Origin: Knoellia sp. p5-6-4
GTDB lineage: Bacteria > Actinomycetota > Actinomycetes > Actinomycetales > Dermatophilaceae
Reading direction: 5' to 3'
Assembly (NCBI RefSeq): GCF_029222705.1
Contig: NZ_JARGZF010000001.1
Span: 2,104,437-2,168,436, forward strand
DNA: 64,000 bases
Shown: positions 1 to 8,983 of the stretch, in pieces
How the letters are laid out: each line of letters begins with the position of its first letter
Position numbering within the stretch: the stretch's first letter is position 1
Translations under genes and position numbers: made by a program
The notes under the pieces: generated by a model
Told to the model about the DNA's origin: nothing
The model's database searches: none
Seen by the model: the letters and a program-made list of their open reading frames with translations, nothing else

Positions 1-2803
1 GACGATCATCGCCCTCCTCGTGCTCGTCGGTGGAGGCCTGGTCGAGTCGGACCGGCTGCCGGCCGGGGTGCTCGTCGCCTTCGTCATGCTGATCCAGAAC
101 ATGTTCAAGCCCACCCGCCGGATCATCAAGCAGTGGAACAGGGTCGCCAAGGTCTATGCGAGCGTCGAGCGGATCGACGAGCTGCTCGCCCGGGAGCCGG
201 GGGTCCAGGACGCGCCGGACGCCCGGGAGGCGCCACCCCTGTCAGGTGCGATCGAGTTCCGCGACGTCAGCTTCGCCTATCAGCAGCAGGGCGCCGGCGA
301 CCTCGACGGCGAGCCGCAGCGCCTCACGCTGCAGTCGGTCAGCTTCACCCTCGAAGCCGGCGAGGTCGTGGCACTGGTGGGGCACAGCGGCGCAGGCAAG
401 AGCACGATCGCGCAGCTGGTGCCCCGGCTGTACGACCCCCAGTCCGGAGCGGTGCTCATCGACGGGCACGACATCCGCACGTTCACCGTCGACTCGCTGC
501 GCGCCCAGATCAGCATGGTGCTGCAGGAGACGATCCTGTTGCGCGGCACCGTGTCCGAGAACATCGCGTACGGGCGGGAGGGCGCCACGCGTGAGGAGGT
601 GGAGCGCGCCGCGCGTCGCGCGCACGCCCACGACTTCATCACCGCTTTGCCCCAGGGCTACGACACCGTGCTCGGCGAACGGGCAGCCACCCTCTCCGGC
701 GGCCAGCGGCAGCGGCTGGCGATCGCGAGGGCCTTCATCCGGGACACCCCGATCCTCGTCCTCGACGAGCCCACGACCGGCCTCGACGCGGTGGCCTCCG
801 CGTCGGTCGCCAGCGCCCTGCAGTCGCTCCTGGAGGGCCGTTCCGCAGTGATCGTCTCGCACGACCTCAACCTGATCCGCAACGTCGACCGGGTGCTGAT
901 CCTCTCGGGTGGGCGGATCCTCGAGGAGGGCACCCCGGCCGACCTGCTCGAGCGCGGCGGTCTGTATGCCGAGCTGTACGCCAGCCAGTTCGGCGAGGCC
1001 GTGGCGGAGGCGGTCGGGGCCGGCGGGGAGCCTGAGCCCGCCCAGAACCAGTACCTGCGCTCCGCCCTCCAGCCCGCAGGTCCCCGTGCGGAGGAAGCGC
1101 TCGAGCCCGACCTGGTCCTGGAGCGGGCGTCGGCCCCGCGCGGCACGGGCCTGGAGGCCTGGCCCGCGGGTGACAGCGCCGCTGACGGCGAGGTCGAGGC
1201 GGACACGACGTTCGAGACCGTGCTCCACGACGCCATCCCGCTGCCGGCGTCCGCGCAGGAGTTCCGCCGGCTCCGCGGCTGGGTCGCGGCAGGCGCGGGC
1301 CCGGGGCCCGCCCGCGCAGACCTCGATGCCGGCCGGTCTCCCGAGCTCGCCCGCGCCCTTCCCGGGCTGGGTGACGCACTCGCCCCGACGGCCGTGGCCG
1401 ACCACCTCCAGCGCATGCTCGATCCCGAGTGGGACCTCGAGGCCTGCCACGTCGACAAGGTACTCATCGCCGTCGAGGAGGGCACCAGGCTCCGGTACCG
1501 CCTGCACCTGCGGGACCGGCACAGCGGGGAGGTCGCCGAGCACTTCGTCGCCGGCCGCCTCTTCCCGGACACCGACCGGGCAGAGCGGTATGCCGCGGGG
1601 CTGGCCGCCGTCGCCCGCCCTGGAACGGGTGAGCCGGTGTTCGCCGCACCGGTGCACACCGTCGAGGGCCTGCACCTGGTGCTGCACGCCTTCCCGCTGG
1701 ACCCCAACCTGCCGGGGCTGGCCGAGGCGGTCGACCCGGCGCGGATGGGTGCACTGCTCGAGCCGGTGCTGCCGAGCGCGCTGCGCGGGCTCGAGCTCGA
1801 GGCCTGCCGGCCGGAGGTCGTGAAGTACGCCGTGGGCGACCACGCCGTCGTGCGGTACGAGCTGCTGTGGCGGGTCTCGCCCAGCCGTCGGACCGTGCGC
1901 CAGGTCGTCTACGGGAAGGTCTTCCCCGACGACCGTGGCGAGCACCTCGAGTCGACCCTGGCCTTCCTGCTCGAGCGACTCCGGGGCGGGGCCGCCTCCC
2001 CGGCGACCTTCCTGCTTCCGCGTTTCCTGACCTACCTGCCCCAGCTCCGGCTGGTCGTCACGGAGGCGCTTCCAGGCACGCCCCAGGTGCAGGACCTGGT
2101 CCGTGCTTGGGTGGCCGGCGGGGGCCGGAGCGAGGAAGGCGCCGTGCGGGGCCAGGTGACCGCCGAGGGGGCGCTGGGCACCTGTGCCGGGATCGCCGCC
2201 AGCCTGCACCTGCCGGTCCGGGACTCCCTCGTGCTCCCGGGGTCGGCGCTCCCCGGCGGGCGGGTGCGCACGCTGGGGTCCGAGGTCGAGCGGGTGCGGG
2301 CCTGCGTCGAGTCGCTCAGCCGCTACACACCGGACCTGGCGGCCGCCCTGCGCGACCGGTTGGACTCCGTGGCGCACGCGGCGGAGCGCGAGCCCCTGCC
2401 GCTGCTCGTCGCCCACGGCGACTTCACCCCCAAGGAGGTCCTCCTCGACGGGCCCATCAGCGCAGTCTTCGACCTGGACAGCGCGACCGCGGCGGAACCG
2501 GCCCTCGACCTTGGCCACTTCGCCGCCCACCTCGCGCTCGTGGTCGCCCGGGCGTCCGCCGGCACCGCCCAGCCCCAGCCCGCCCGCGGCGCGGTGCTGC
2601 AGCGCCTGTTCCTCAGCGAGTACCTGCGCCTGCGCCCGGACCTCGACCCGGACGCGGTGCTGGACAGGGTCGCGGCCTACCGGGTGCTCGCGCTGCTCGA
2701 GGTCGCCGTGCGCAGCTGGCACCAGCTGAAACCGGAGCGGCTGGCGGTGGCGATGTCGCTGCTCGAGAGGTCGCAGGGGGTCCGTCATCGGACGTACACC
2801 TAG
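1..2803 (+). CDS. ABC transporter (permease end + ATPase) fused to an APH-like phosphotransferase domain, 5' truncated
   Basis: The frame is open from base 2, so the gene begins upstream of the window; the first residues are the last helix and cytoplasmic end of an exporter-type ABC membrane domain. Counting from the ATG at 20, the nucleotide-binding domain spans about residues 76-330: Walker A GHSGAGKST (~121), signature LSGGQRQR (~225), Walker B ILVLDEP (~244), H-loop IVSHD. A linker follows, then about 450 residues not found in ordinary exporters: two copies of a module (starting LEACHVDKV at ~472 and LEACRPEVV at ~593) and a phosphotransferase-like block near residue 800, HGDFTPKEVLLDG then FDLDSA. 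In APH kinases this reads HxDxxxxN; here the Asp is kept but the Asn is Glu. Transport direction and substrate are unknown. The gene at 6783 shares the module, suggesting a common pathway. Confidence 0.88.
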   Translation, partial: TIIALLVLVGGGLVESDRLPAGVLVAFVMLIQNMFKPTRRIIKQWNRVAKVYASVERIDELLAREPGVQDAPDAREAPPLSGAIEFRDVSFAYQQQGAGDLDGEPQRLTLQSVSFTLEAGEVVALVGHSGAGKSTIAQLVPRLYDPQSGAVLIDGHDIRTFTVDSLRAQISMVLQETILLRGTVSENIAYGREGATREEVERAARRAHAHDFITALPQGYDTVLGERAATLSGGQRQRLAIARAFIRDTPILVLDEPTTGLDAVASASVASALQSLLEGRSAVIVSHDLNLIRNVDRVLILSGGRILEEGTPADLLERGGLYAELYASQFGEAVAEAVGAGGEPEPAQNQYLRSALQPAGPRAEEALEPDLVLERASAPRGTGLEAWPAGDSAADGEVEADTTFETVLHDAIPLPASAQEFRRLRGWVAAGAGPGPARADLDAGRSPELARALPGLGDALAPTAVADHLQRMLDPEWDLEACHVDKVLIAVEEGTRLRYRLHLRDRHSGEVAEHFVAGRLFPDTDRAERYAAGLAAVARPGTGEPVFAAPVHTVEGLHLVLHAFPLDPNLPGLAEAVDPARMGALLEPVLPSALRGLELEACRPEVVKYAVGDHAVVRYELLWRVSPSRRTVRQVVYGKVFPDDRGEHLESTLAFLLERLRGGAASPATFLLPRFLTYLPQLRLVVTEALPGTPQVQDLVRAWVAGGGRSEEGAVRGQVTAEGALGTCAGIAASLHLPVRDSLVLPGSALPGGRVRTLGSEVERVRACVESLSRYTPDLAAALRDRLDSVAHAAEREPLPLLVAHGDFTPKEVLLDGPISAVFDLDSATAAEPALDLGHFAAHLALVVARASAGTAQPQPARGAVLQRLFLSEYLRLRPDLDPDAVLDRVAAYRVLALLEVAVRSWHQLKPERLAVAMSLLERSQGVRHRTYT

Positions 2804-2919
2804 GGGTCGAAGGTGCACGCCCTGCAACCGTTGACACGCTCGACTCGGCGGTTCTTCCATGGAGGGTGGACGGGGTGGCGCCTGAGCAGGCCCCGCCACT
2901 TGGCCGTGCGGAGCGAGCA

Positions 2920-4761
2920 ATGTCTGTTCACCGGAGAAGTCGCAGTCTTCCGCTAGCCGCAGCCGTGACGTTGGCGGTCCTCGTGGGCAGCGCCTCGGCC
3001 GGCCTGGCGCACACCCACCCGACCCCGATCGAGCGTGCAGCGCCAGCCGTGGTGTTCGTGGAGGCGCGCGCCAAGGTCGAGGTGGCCCTGATCGAGCACC
3101 GCACGAGCCCCGATGCGGCGGGTGTCCACATCGGCGTCGCCCAGACCACGTGGAACCCGGTGCTCGCCACGGCCAGCGGCTTCGTGGTGGACCCCAACGG
3201 CGCCATCGTCACGACCGGGGCCGTCGTCAAGCCTGACCTGGAGCGGGCCAAGGTCTACGCGGTCAACCAGGCGTTCTCCAAGCACTACGGCCAACAGTCG
3301 CTGGCGGCCGACCCCTTCGCGCGCCACGACATCGGGCCGGCCAGCGACCGCAACCAGCAGCGGCTCCAGGGGTGCTACCCGCCGCACCGGATCAACGACG
3401 CGGGCGGCTGCATCGTCAAGGCCACCCTCGACATGGTCGTCTACCCCTACGTGAGCTCGCAGCAGCGGTACGGGAACCTGCGCGCCGAGGTGCTGAGCGG
3501 GAGCAAGGACGTCGCCGTCCTGCGGGTGCGCGGGGCCAACGGCTGGCCGACCGTGCGGGTGGCCCAGTCCGCAGCCGGTGCGAGCGCCCTCGGTGTGCTC
3601 GGCTTCACCGGGGTGCCGAGCGCGAAGTACCCCCTGCGGGAGGTCAACCAGCACCTGGCCAAGCCCGGGGCCGCGGAGCTGAAGACCGAGGAGCTGACGG
3701 CTGACGACGTCAAGGATGCCGCGACCCTCAAGCAGGCCCTGGGCGAGGGCCTCGCAGGAGGGCCGGTGGTGGCCGAGAGCGGCCAGGTGGTGGGCCTGAT
3801 GACCGGGCCGCCCCGGGCCGGCGCCGCCGCCCCGGACCTCGTCGGGGTCAGTGCGATCCTCCCCGTGCTGAAGGCGGCAGGGGTGTCCCCGCACGCCGCC
3901 GGTACGGTGGACACGACGTACGAGAAGGCGATGCACTTCTTCAAGAACAGCGAGTACTCGCGGGCCATCCCCTTCTTCAGGGAGACCCTCGAGGCGTTCC
4001 CCGGGCACTACGGCGCTCGTGCCAACCTCGCGATCTCCGAGCAGTACCTGAAGGTCGGCGGTGGGCAGGGCGCTTCGGGGTCCGGCACCGTGGCGGACGA
4101 CCCCGCGGCGGCGGCCACCTTCCCCTGGCTGCTGGTCGCAGGTGTCGCGCTCGCCACCCTCGTCCTCGCCGTGGTCGCGCTGCTGCTGGCACGCCGTCGC
4201 CGTTCCCGGGCCAGCAGGAACGAAGCGGCTGCGGCCGCACCGACCGCCTCCCGTGATCCGGTGGCTGTGGGTGTCGCGCACGCCCCGTCCTCACGGGGCT
4301 CGTCAGCGGCCACCTCGTCGCGGGCCGGGCCCGCCCCCGCGGCGCCTTCGCGCGCGGGTGCCGCGCCGGCCAGATCCGGTTCCGCCGCAGCCCGGCCGGC
4401 CACGCCGGGCCCGAGAACCGGTGGCGGACGCGAGCCGTCGGTGCACCCGGGAGCCGGCCCCGCGACGGGTCAGCGTCGGGCCGATGCCGCCGCGTCCCAC
4501 CCCGACCACCAGGGTGTGCCCGCGGCGGCCGCCCGCTCCGGCCCTGCCCAGCCGAGCCGACCCGTCGACAGGGGGCCGCAGGCTTCCGTGGCGCCGAGGC
4601 CGCCCCAGGTGTCGGCAGCCGCCGCGGGGACACCGGCCCCGACCGGCCAGGCGTCCGCCTCCCCGAGCACCGTCAGCGGCCAGCGGTTCTGCACCTCCTG
4701 CGGCGGCCGCCTGGCGTCCCAGCACCAGTTCTGCGGGTGGTGTGGTGAGCCGGTCAGCTGA
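2920..4761 (+). CDS. Membrane-anchored HtrA-like pseudoprotease with TPR and C-terminal zinc ribbon
   Basis: This is a 613-residue protein. It opens with a signal peptide (Arg-rich start, then a hydrophobic run to SASAGLAHT), followed by a trypsin/HtrA-like fold over about residues 35-320. The family's VTNAHVV block is VTTGAVV, so the catalytic His is missing; the Asp block SKDVAVLRV is kept; the GNSGGP block is GLAGGPVV, so the nucleophilic Ser is Ala. A TPR-like pair (YEKAMHFFKNSEYSRAI), a transmembrane helix near residue 410, a long Ala/Pro-rich stretch and a Cys4 ribbon (CTSCGG...CGWCGE) follow. It is probably a binding or sensing protein rather than a peptidase. The ATG at 2920 is chosen because it starts the signal peptide. 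The kinase gene follows 17 nt downstream, so the two are probably co-transcribed. Confidence 0.8.
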   Translation: MSVHRRSRSLPLAAAVTLAVLVGSASAGLAHTHPTPIERAAPAVVFVEARAKVEVALIEHRTSPDAAGVHIGVAQTTWNPVLATASGFVVDPNGAIVTTGAVVKPDLERAKVYAVNQAFSKHYGQQSLAADPFARHDIGPASDRNQQRLQGCYPPHRINDAGGCIVKATLDMVVYPYVSSQQRYGNLRAEVLSGSKDVAVLRVRGANGWPTVRVAQSAAGASALGVLGFTGVPSAKYPLREVNQHLAKPGAAELKTEELTADDVKDAATLKQALGEGLAGGPVVAESGQVVGLMTGPPRAGAAAPDLVGVSAILPVLKAAGVSPHAAGTVDTTYEKAMHFFKNSEYSRAIPFFRETLEAFPGHYGARANLAISEQYLKVGGGQGASGSGTVADDPAAAATFPWLLVAGVALATLVLAVVALLLARRRRSRASRNEAAAAAPTASRDPVAVGVAHAPSSRGSSAATSSRAGPAPAAPSRAGAAPARSGSAAARPATPGPRTGGGREPSVHPGAGPATGQRRADAAASHPDHQGVPAAAARSGPAQPSRPVDRGPQASVAPRPPQVSAAAAGTPAPTGQASASPSTVSGQRFCTSCGGRLASQHQFCGWCGEPVS

Positions 4762-4778
4762 CCAGGAGAGGGGGCACC

Positions 4779-6782
4779 GTGGCGGAGATCGATCCCGGCA
4801 CTGAGATCGCCGGCTACCGCATCGAGTCCGTGATCGGCCGCGGTGGCATGGCGGTCGTGTACCGGGCCGAGGACACCCGGCTCGGTCGCAAGGTCGCCCT
4901 GAAGCTGCTCACGCCGGCGCTCGCCGAGAACGAGCAGTTCCAGCAGCGGTTCATCCGGGAGTCCCGCCTGGCCGCCTCGCTGGACCACCCCAACATCGTG
5001 CCGATCTACGAGGCGGGCGAGTCCGACGGCCACCTGTTCATCGCCATGCGGTACGTGCCGGGCAGTGACCTCAAGGCCCTGCTCAACCGGGAGGGCGCGC
5101 TGCCCTCGGCACGGATCCTGCGCCTGTTCGTCCAGATCGGTGACGCGCTCGACGCCGCCCACGTGCTCGGCCTGGTCCACCGCGACGTCAAGCCGGGGAA
5201 CATCCTCATCACCTCGGTCGCCGAGCGCTCCGGACACGCCCACCCCGACCACGTCTACCTCACCGACTTCGGGCTGACCAAGCGGACCACCTCGTTGTCG
5301 GGCTCGCTGACCGGCACCGGGCACTTCCTCGGCACGGTCGACTACGTCTCCCCGGAGCAGATCCAGGGGGCGCCCGTGGGACCGAGCACGGACATCTACG
5401 CGCTGGGCTGCGTGCTCTACGAGTGCCTCACCGGACGGCTGCCGTTCAGCCGCGACGACGACGCGGCGGTGCTGTGGGCCCACCTGGTGGAGATGCCGCC
5501 ACCGGTGTCAGCGGTTCGCCCCGAGCTGCCTGCGGCGGTCGACGAGGTCGTCGCGAAGGCGGTGGCCAAGGCCCCGGAGGACCGGTACGACTCCTGTCGG
5601 GACCTCGTCCGCGACCTCGAGTACGCCCTGGGCCCCAGCATGGACCTGCCTGCGGCGAGCCACGCCGGGGGCCGACAGGGCGCCCGGCACGGCCGCTCGG
5701 TCTACCCGCTCGAGGACCGACCTGGCGCCGGCGACCCGACGGGCACCGGCCCGGAGGCGGCAGCGGCGCCCCTGCCCGGTGCACAGTCCGCCCAGGCCCC
5801 GGAGGAGTCCGGCGAGACGGTGCGGTGGGTGTCCCACCCGTCGCTGCCCCCCGGGGCCATCGCGCCGCCCCGGTGGGGCGGGGGTGAGCCCACCGAAGGT
5901 GAGGGGGACGAGGACGTGCTGGCAGCGGCATACGGGGTGGCCGGCGAGCGGGCCGGGGAGGACCAGGCTGAGGAAGCCGCCGGGTACCCGCCCGAGGAGT
6001 ACGAAGCCGCGGGGTACGAGGACCAGGCTGACGAGGGCGAGGAGTACGGGCCCGAGGACCAGGAGTACGGCGCCGAGGGCTACGAGGGCGAACCGGGCGG
6101 GGACCGGCAGGAGGCAGAGGACGCCGAGGCCGGTCCGGCGGCGCCACCGGCCGGTGGAGGTCGGCGGCGGAAGCTGGTCGTGGTGGGGGTGGCGCTGGCG
6201 GTCGTGGCGCTGCTGGCCGTGGGAGCGTTCCTGTGGCTCGGCAGGGAGGAGTCCCTCGTCCGCTTCGCCAACCGCGACGCCATCATCCCGTTCAGCCTGA
6301 ACCGCCCCGAGAGCTGGACGGCCCGCGCCGGCGCGGCCGCCGACGTCGTGCTGTCGCCGAGGCCGGACGAGGCCGGCGACGCCTTCCTCGAGACGACCGA
6401 CCGGTGGGCTGCTCCCCGCGAGCTCCTCGCGACCTCACCGGGGGACGCGACGGGCGTGTACGCCTACACCCAGGCCTCGGGGTCGGACACCTCGATCGAC
6501 GGGCTGAAGAACACCATCCAGGCGCTGCTCGGACAGGACGTCAAGGTCGACTTCGCGGCCACGCACCGCCAGCTGCGCGTGGGGGGACAGGACGGGCACG
6601 AGTTCGAGGGGGTCGTCTCCGATCCGCAGGCGACGGGCACCCGGCTGTCCGCGCGGTTCGACGTCGTCCTGCCCGAGACCGGTGGGCTGGTGCTGCTGAC
6701 CTTCTTCACCGCACCCGACGACTTCGACTCCCGCAGCGACCTCTTCACCACGATCCGCGACAGCGTCACCTTCGACGGCTGA
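4779..6782 (+). CDS. Transmembrane serine/threonine protein kinase
   Basis: This 667-residue protein has a Hanks-type kinase domain at about 10-275: glycine loop GRGGMAVVYRA, VALK lysine, HRDVKPGN catalytic loop, DFGLTK, and an APE-like YVSPEQ. All catalytic residues are present, so it should be active. A juxtamembrane region rich in Glu/Tyr/Gly repeats (EEYGPEDQEYGAEGYEGEP) leads to one transmembrane helix (~465-485) and a roughly 180-residue outer domain without PASTA repeats that resembles photosystem-type/lipoprotein LpqN folds only in general character. The GTG start at 4779 follows AGGAG at 4764-4768. It lies downstream of the pseudoprotease gene, and the FHA regulator at 11071 is a plausible partner. 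The stop directly abuts that of the convergent gene at 6783. Confidence 0.92.
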   Translation: MAEIDPGTEIAGYRIESVIGRGGMAVVYRAEDTRLGRKVALKLLTPALAENEQFQQRFIRESRLAASLDHPNIVPIYEAGESDGHLFIAMRYVPGSDLKALLNREGALPSARILRLFVQIGDALDAAHVLGLVHRDVKPGNILITSVAERSGHAHPDHVYLTDFGLTKRTTSLSGSLTGTGHFLGTVDYVSPEQIQGAPVGPSTDIYALGCVLYECLTGRLPFSRDDDAAVLWAHLVEMPPPVSAVRPELPAAVDEVVAKAVAKAPEDRYDSCRDLVRDLEYALGPSMDLPAASHAGGRQGARHGRSVYPLEDRPGAGDPTGTGPEAAAAPLPGAQSAQAPEESGETVRWVSHPSLPPGAIAPPRWGGGEPTEGEGDEDVLAAAYGVAGERAGEDQAEEAAGYPPEEYEAAGYEDQADEGEEYGPEDQEYGAEGYEGEPGGDRQEAEDAEAGPAAPPAGGGRRRKLVVVGVALAVVALLAVGAFLWLGREESLVRFANRDAIIPFSLNRPESWTARAGAAADVVLSPRPDEAGDAFLETTDRWAAPRELLATSPGDATGVYAYTQASGSDTSIDGLKNTIQALLGQDVKVDFAATHRQLRVGGQDGHEFEGVVSDPQATGTRLSARFDVVLPETGGLVLLTFFTAPDDFDSRSDLFTTIRDSVTFDG

Positions 6783-8150
6783 TCAGTGTCCGGCGGCGGC
6801 GACGCACCGGCGCATCTCGTCGAGCAGGGCCCGCACCTCACCCGGGCGCGGGCTGTGCAGACGGTTCGCGCGACGCGCGGCGACCTTCAGGAGCAGGGCC
6901 GCCTCGTAGAGGTGGGAGCGGCGCTCGATGCCGGCGCGAACCCCCGCCGTGACCCCGCGGTCGGCGAGGTGGGCGTCGTACGCCCGGAGGAAGGTGGCTG
7001 CCGCCTCCTCGAACCACCGGCGGGTGCCCTCCCGGTGGTACCAGAGGCTCGGCGGCCTCAGGTAGGCCAGGAAGTAGCCCACGTCCAAGGCGGCGTCGGC
7101 GTGGCAGAACTGGTCGAAGTCAACGACGAAGACCGCGCCCTCGCGGAACAGCAGCTGGCTCGGCTTGTAGGACCCGTGGGAGGGGACGAGCTGCTCGCAC
7201 GGCTCCTGCTCCAGGGCCTCGCCCAGGGCGTGGGCCACGAGCGCTGCCTGTTCGGCGGTCTCGGGCACGTGGCGACCCAGCGTCGCGGCTCGCTTGGCGG
7301 CCTTGCCGGCCTCCTGGCCGCCGGTGCGGGCGGGCGCGGGTGGCAGGGACGTCGAGCTCGTGTGCAGCTCGGCGAGCGCGCGGGCGGCGCGCTCGAGGGC
7401 CTCCACCGGCTGGTGCCGGCCGAACCGGATGACCTCCGTGCCCGCGAGGGTGGGGGTGCTGCTCCGGGCGTCGCCGAGGTCCTCGGCCAGCACGAGGGGC
7501 AGGGGCTCGGCGACGCCGAGCGGTCGTGGCGCCCAGGGCTGCTCGCCCTGCAGGTCCCACAGCCGCACCATCAGCTCGTGGGCCTCCCTGGCCTGCTCCA
7601 CGTCACCGTAGAGCTTGCCGACCACTGACGTCTGTGCCCTCCCTTCACCGGTGCCGTCGAAGTGGAGGTCGTAGCGGATGACGCACCGGTCTCCTGGCTT
7701 GTAGCGCAGCGCGGACGCCTCGACCGAGCGCAGGCTGCCGGGGCAGGCCGCCTCCAGCGCTCGCCACAGGGCCCCGCCCTCGGTCGGGGTCATGGCCAGC
7801 GCCAGGTGGTGCAGCTTGCCGTCGTGCGGGAACCGCTCGATGGTCACCCCGAGCGCCGGCACCTCGTAAAGGTCGGCGCCCCCGCCCTCCACGCCCGCCC
7901 AGCGGCCCGCGCCGAGGTCCACGGTCCCGGTCGGCACGGCGGCCATCGCGGTCTCGTCGACCGACACGGTGTACATCTCCCGCCCCCGTCCGGGCGAGCC
8001 GTAGACGGCCACCATCCCTCGCTGCGGCTTGCGCCTCAGGTAGGTCAGCGGGGGCCGGGCGGCAGGGCCGTCGAAGGCGCGCAGGGCGTCGTCGAGCACG
8101 GCGGCCAGTCCCGTGGGGCTCGGCCAGGTGGTCGGGTCGAGGGTGGTCAT
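6783..8150 (-). CDS. APH-family phosphotransferase-like protein with altered catalytic motif
   Basis: This 455-residue protein resembles aminoglycoside/choline-type phosphotransferases. Its C-terminal half carries SHGSYKPSQLLF followed by VVDFDQF and a DVGYFLAYL block. The family motif HxDxxxxN is HGSYKPSQ here: both the catalytic Asp and the metal-binding Asn are replaced, while the second DFD site is kept. Around residues 170-235 it carries the module (RYKPGDRCVIRYDL...VVGKLYGD) that is duplicated in the ABC fusion at the window start. Its ATG overlaps the stop of the ATP-grasp gene at 8147 (ATGA), so it is the last gene of a tightly coupled three-gene operon. It may be a degenerate kinase, a regulator, or an enzyme with different chemistry. 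Confidence 0.8.
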   Translation of the reverse strand: MTTLDPTTWPSPTGLAAVLDDALRAFDGPAARPPLTYLRRKPQRGMVAVYGSPGRGREMYTVSVDETAMAAVPTGTVDLGAGRWAGVEGGGADLYEVPALGVTIERFPHDGKLHHLALAMTPTEGGALWRALEAACPGSLRSVEASALRYKPGDRCVIRYDLHFDGTGEGRAQTSVVGKLYGDVEQAREAHELMVRLWDLQGEQPWAPRPLGVAEPLPLVLAEDLGDARSSTPTLAGTEVIRFGRHQPVEALERAARALAELHTSSTSLPPAPARTGGQEAGKAAKRAATLGRHVPETAEQAALVAHALGEALEQEPCEQLVPSHGSYKPSQLLFREGAVFVVDFDQFCHADAALDVGYFLAYLRPPSLWYHREGTRRWFEEAAATFLRAYDAHLADRGVTAGVRAGIERRSHLYEAALLLKVAARRANRLHSPRPGEVRALLDEMRRCVAAAGH

Positions 8151-8983
8151 CGGGTCACCAGTCCTTCGGTGGTGTGGGTCTCCAGCAGGCGGAGCAGGGA
8201 GAGCGCCGGGTCGTGGGCGCCGCGGAAGCCGGGAAAGGCGTTGACGTCGATGACCACGGGGCCCCCCGCGGTGATCAACAGGTCGACGCCGAAGAGGCTC
8301 AGCCCGAGGGCCGCTCCGGCGGCCATGGCGACCCGCCTCCACTCGTCCGGGATCTCGTCGGCGGCCAGGGCGACGTCGGAGCTCTTGTCGCACACCTCCA
8401 GGGCGCCCGGCCGCCGCGCGGCCGAAAGGTCGTCGCCGATGACCCAGACCTTGATGTCGAAGCCGTCGTTCTCGACGAACTGCTGGGCGATGACGGGCTC
8501 GTCGCCCCACTCGGGCACGAGCTCGAGCAGGCCGCGCAGGTCGTGCACCAGCGTCACCAGGTCGCCGCGCGAGCTGGTGCGGCTCTTGACCACCAGCGGC
8601 CAGGGCAGGAACTGCCGGGTCAGGGCGTCCCTGGCCATCAGGGACAGGGTGGGGAACGACCAGGTCCGAGGGGCTGGCACCTCGGCCAGGTCCAGCATCG
8701 TCGCCATGGCCCAGCGGTCGAGGGCGGCGGAGGTGGCTCCCGGGCTGTTGAGCACGACCGCCCCGGACCACTGCGCGCTGTAGCCGATGGCCCGCGCCTG
8801 GGGCGAGCGGGACTTCAGGAGGTAGACGTCGGCGGGGCCGTCCGAGGGCCAGGGGTCCCGGCGCTGGTCGGCGGCTGTGCCGGCCGGGTTCCACACGCTC
8901 ACGTCGTGGTGCTCGGCAAGGGTGTCCATGACCGATGCCAGCACCGGGTTCGGGCGGGCGTCGGCGAGCAGGCAGATCTTCAT
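8147..8983 (-). CDS. ATP-grasp family protein (inositol-phosphate-kinase/RimK-like), copy 1
   Basis: This 278-residue protein has an N-terminal Rossmann-like pre-ATP-grasp part (MKICLLADARPNPVL), a lysine in the ATP-binding LVVKSR strand, and the core GFDIKVWVIGDDL...LFGVDLL...VVIDVNAFPGFRG. The DVNxFPxF ending and the xKVxVxGD strand resemble inositol-1,3,4-trisphosphate 5/6-kinases more than peptide ligases, although RimK-type ligases share the fold; the assignment is from memory of motifs only. It overlaps both neighbours by 4 nt (ATGA at each end). No peptide-ligase substrate gene is nearby. Reaction is unknown; ATP-dependent transfer to a phosphorylated or carboxylated small molecule is likely. 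Confidence 0.82.
   Translation of the reverse strand: MKICLLADARPNPVLASVMDTLAEHHDVSVWNPAGTAADQRRDPWPSDGPADVYLLKSRSPQARAIGYSAQWSGAVVLNSPGATSAALDRWAMATMLDLAEVPAPRTWSFPTLSLMARDALTRQFLPWPLVVKSRTSSRGDLVTLVHDLRGLLELVPEWGDEPVIAQQFVENDGFDIKVWVIGDDLSAARRPGALEVCDKSSDVALAADEIPDEWRRVAMAAGAALGLSLFGVDLLITAGGPVVIDVNAFPGFRGAHDPALSLLRLLETHTTEGLVTR

Noticed and set aside
242-2920. Very long minus-strand open frame opposite the ABC gene
   Set aside because: It is a GC-driven shadow of the real gene, Arg/His/Gln-rich and without domains.
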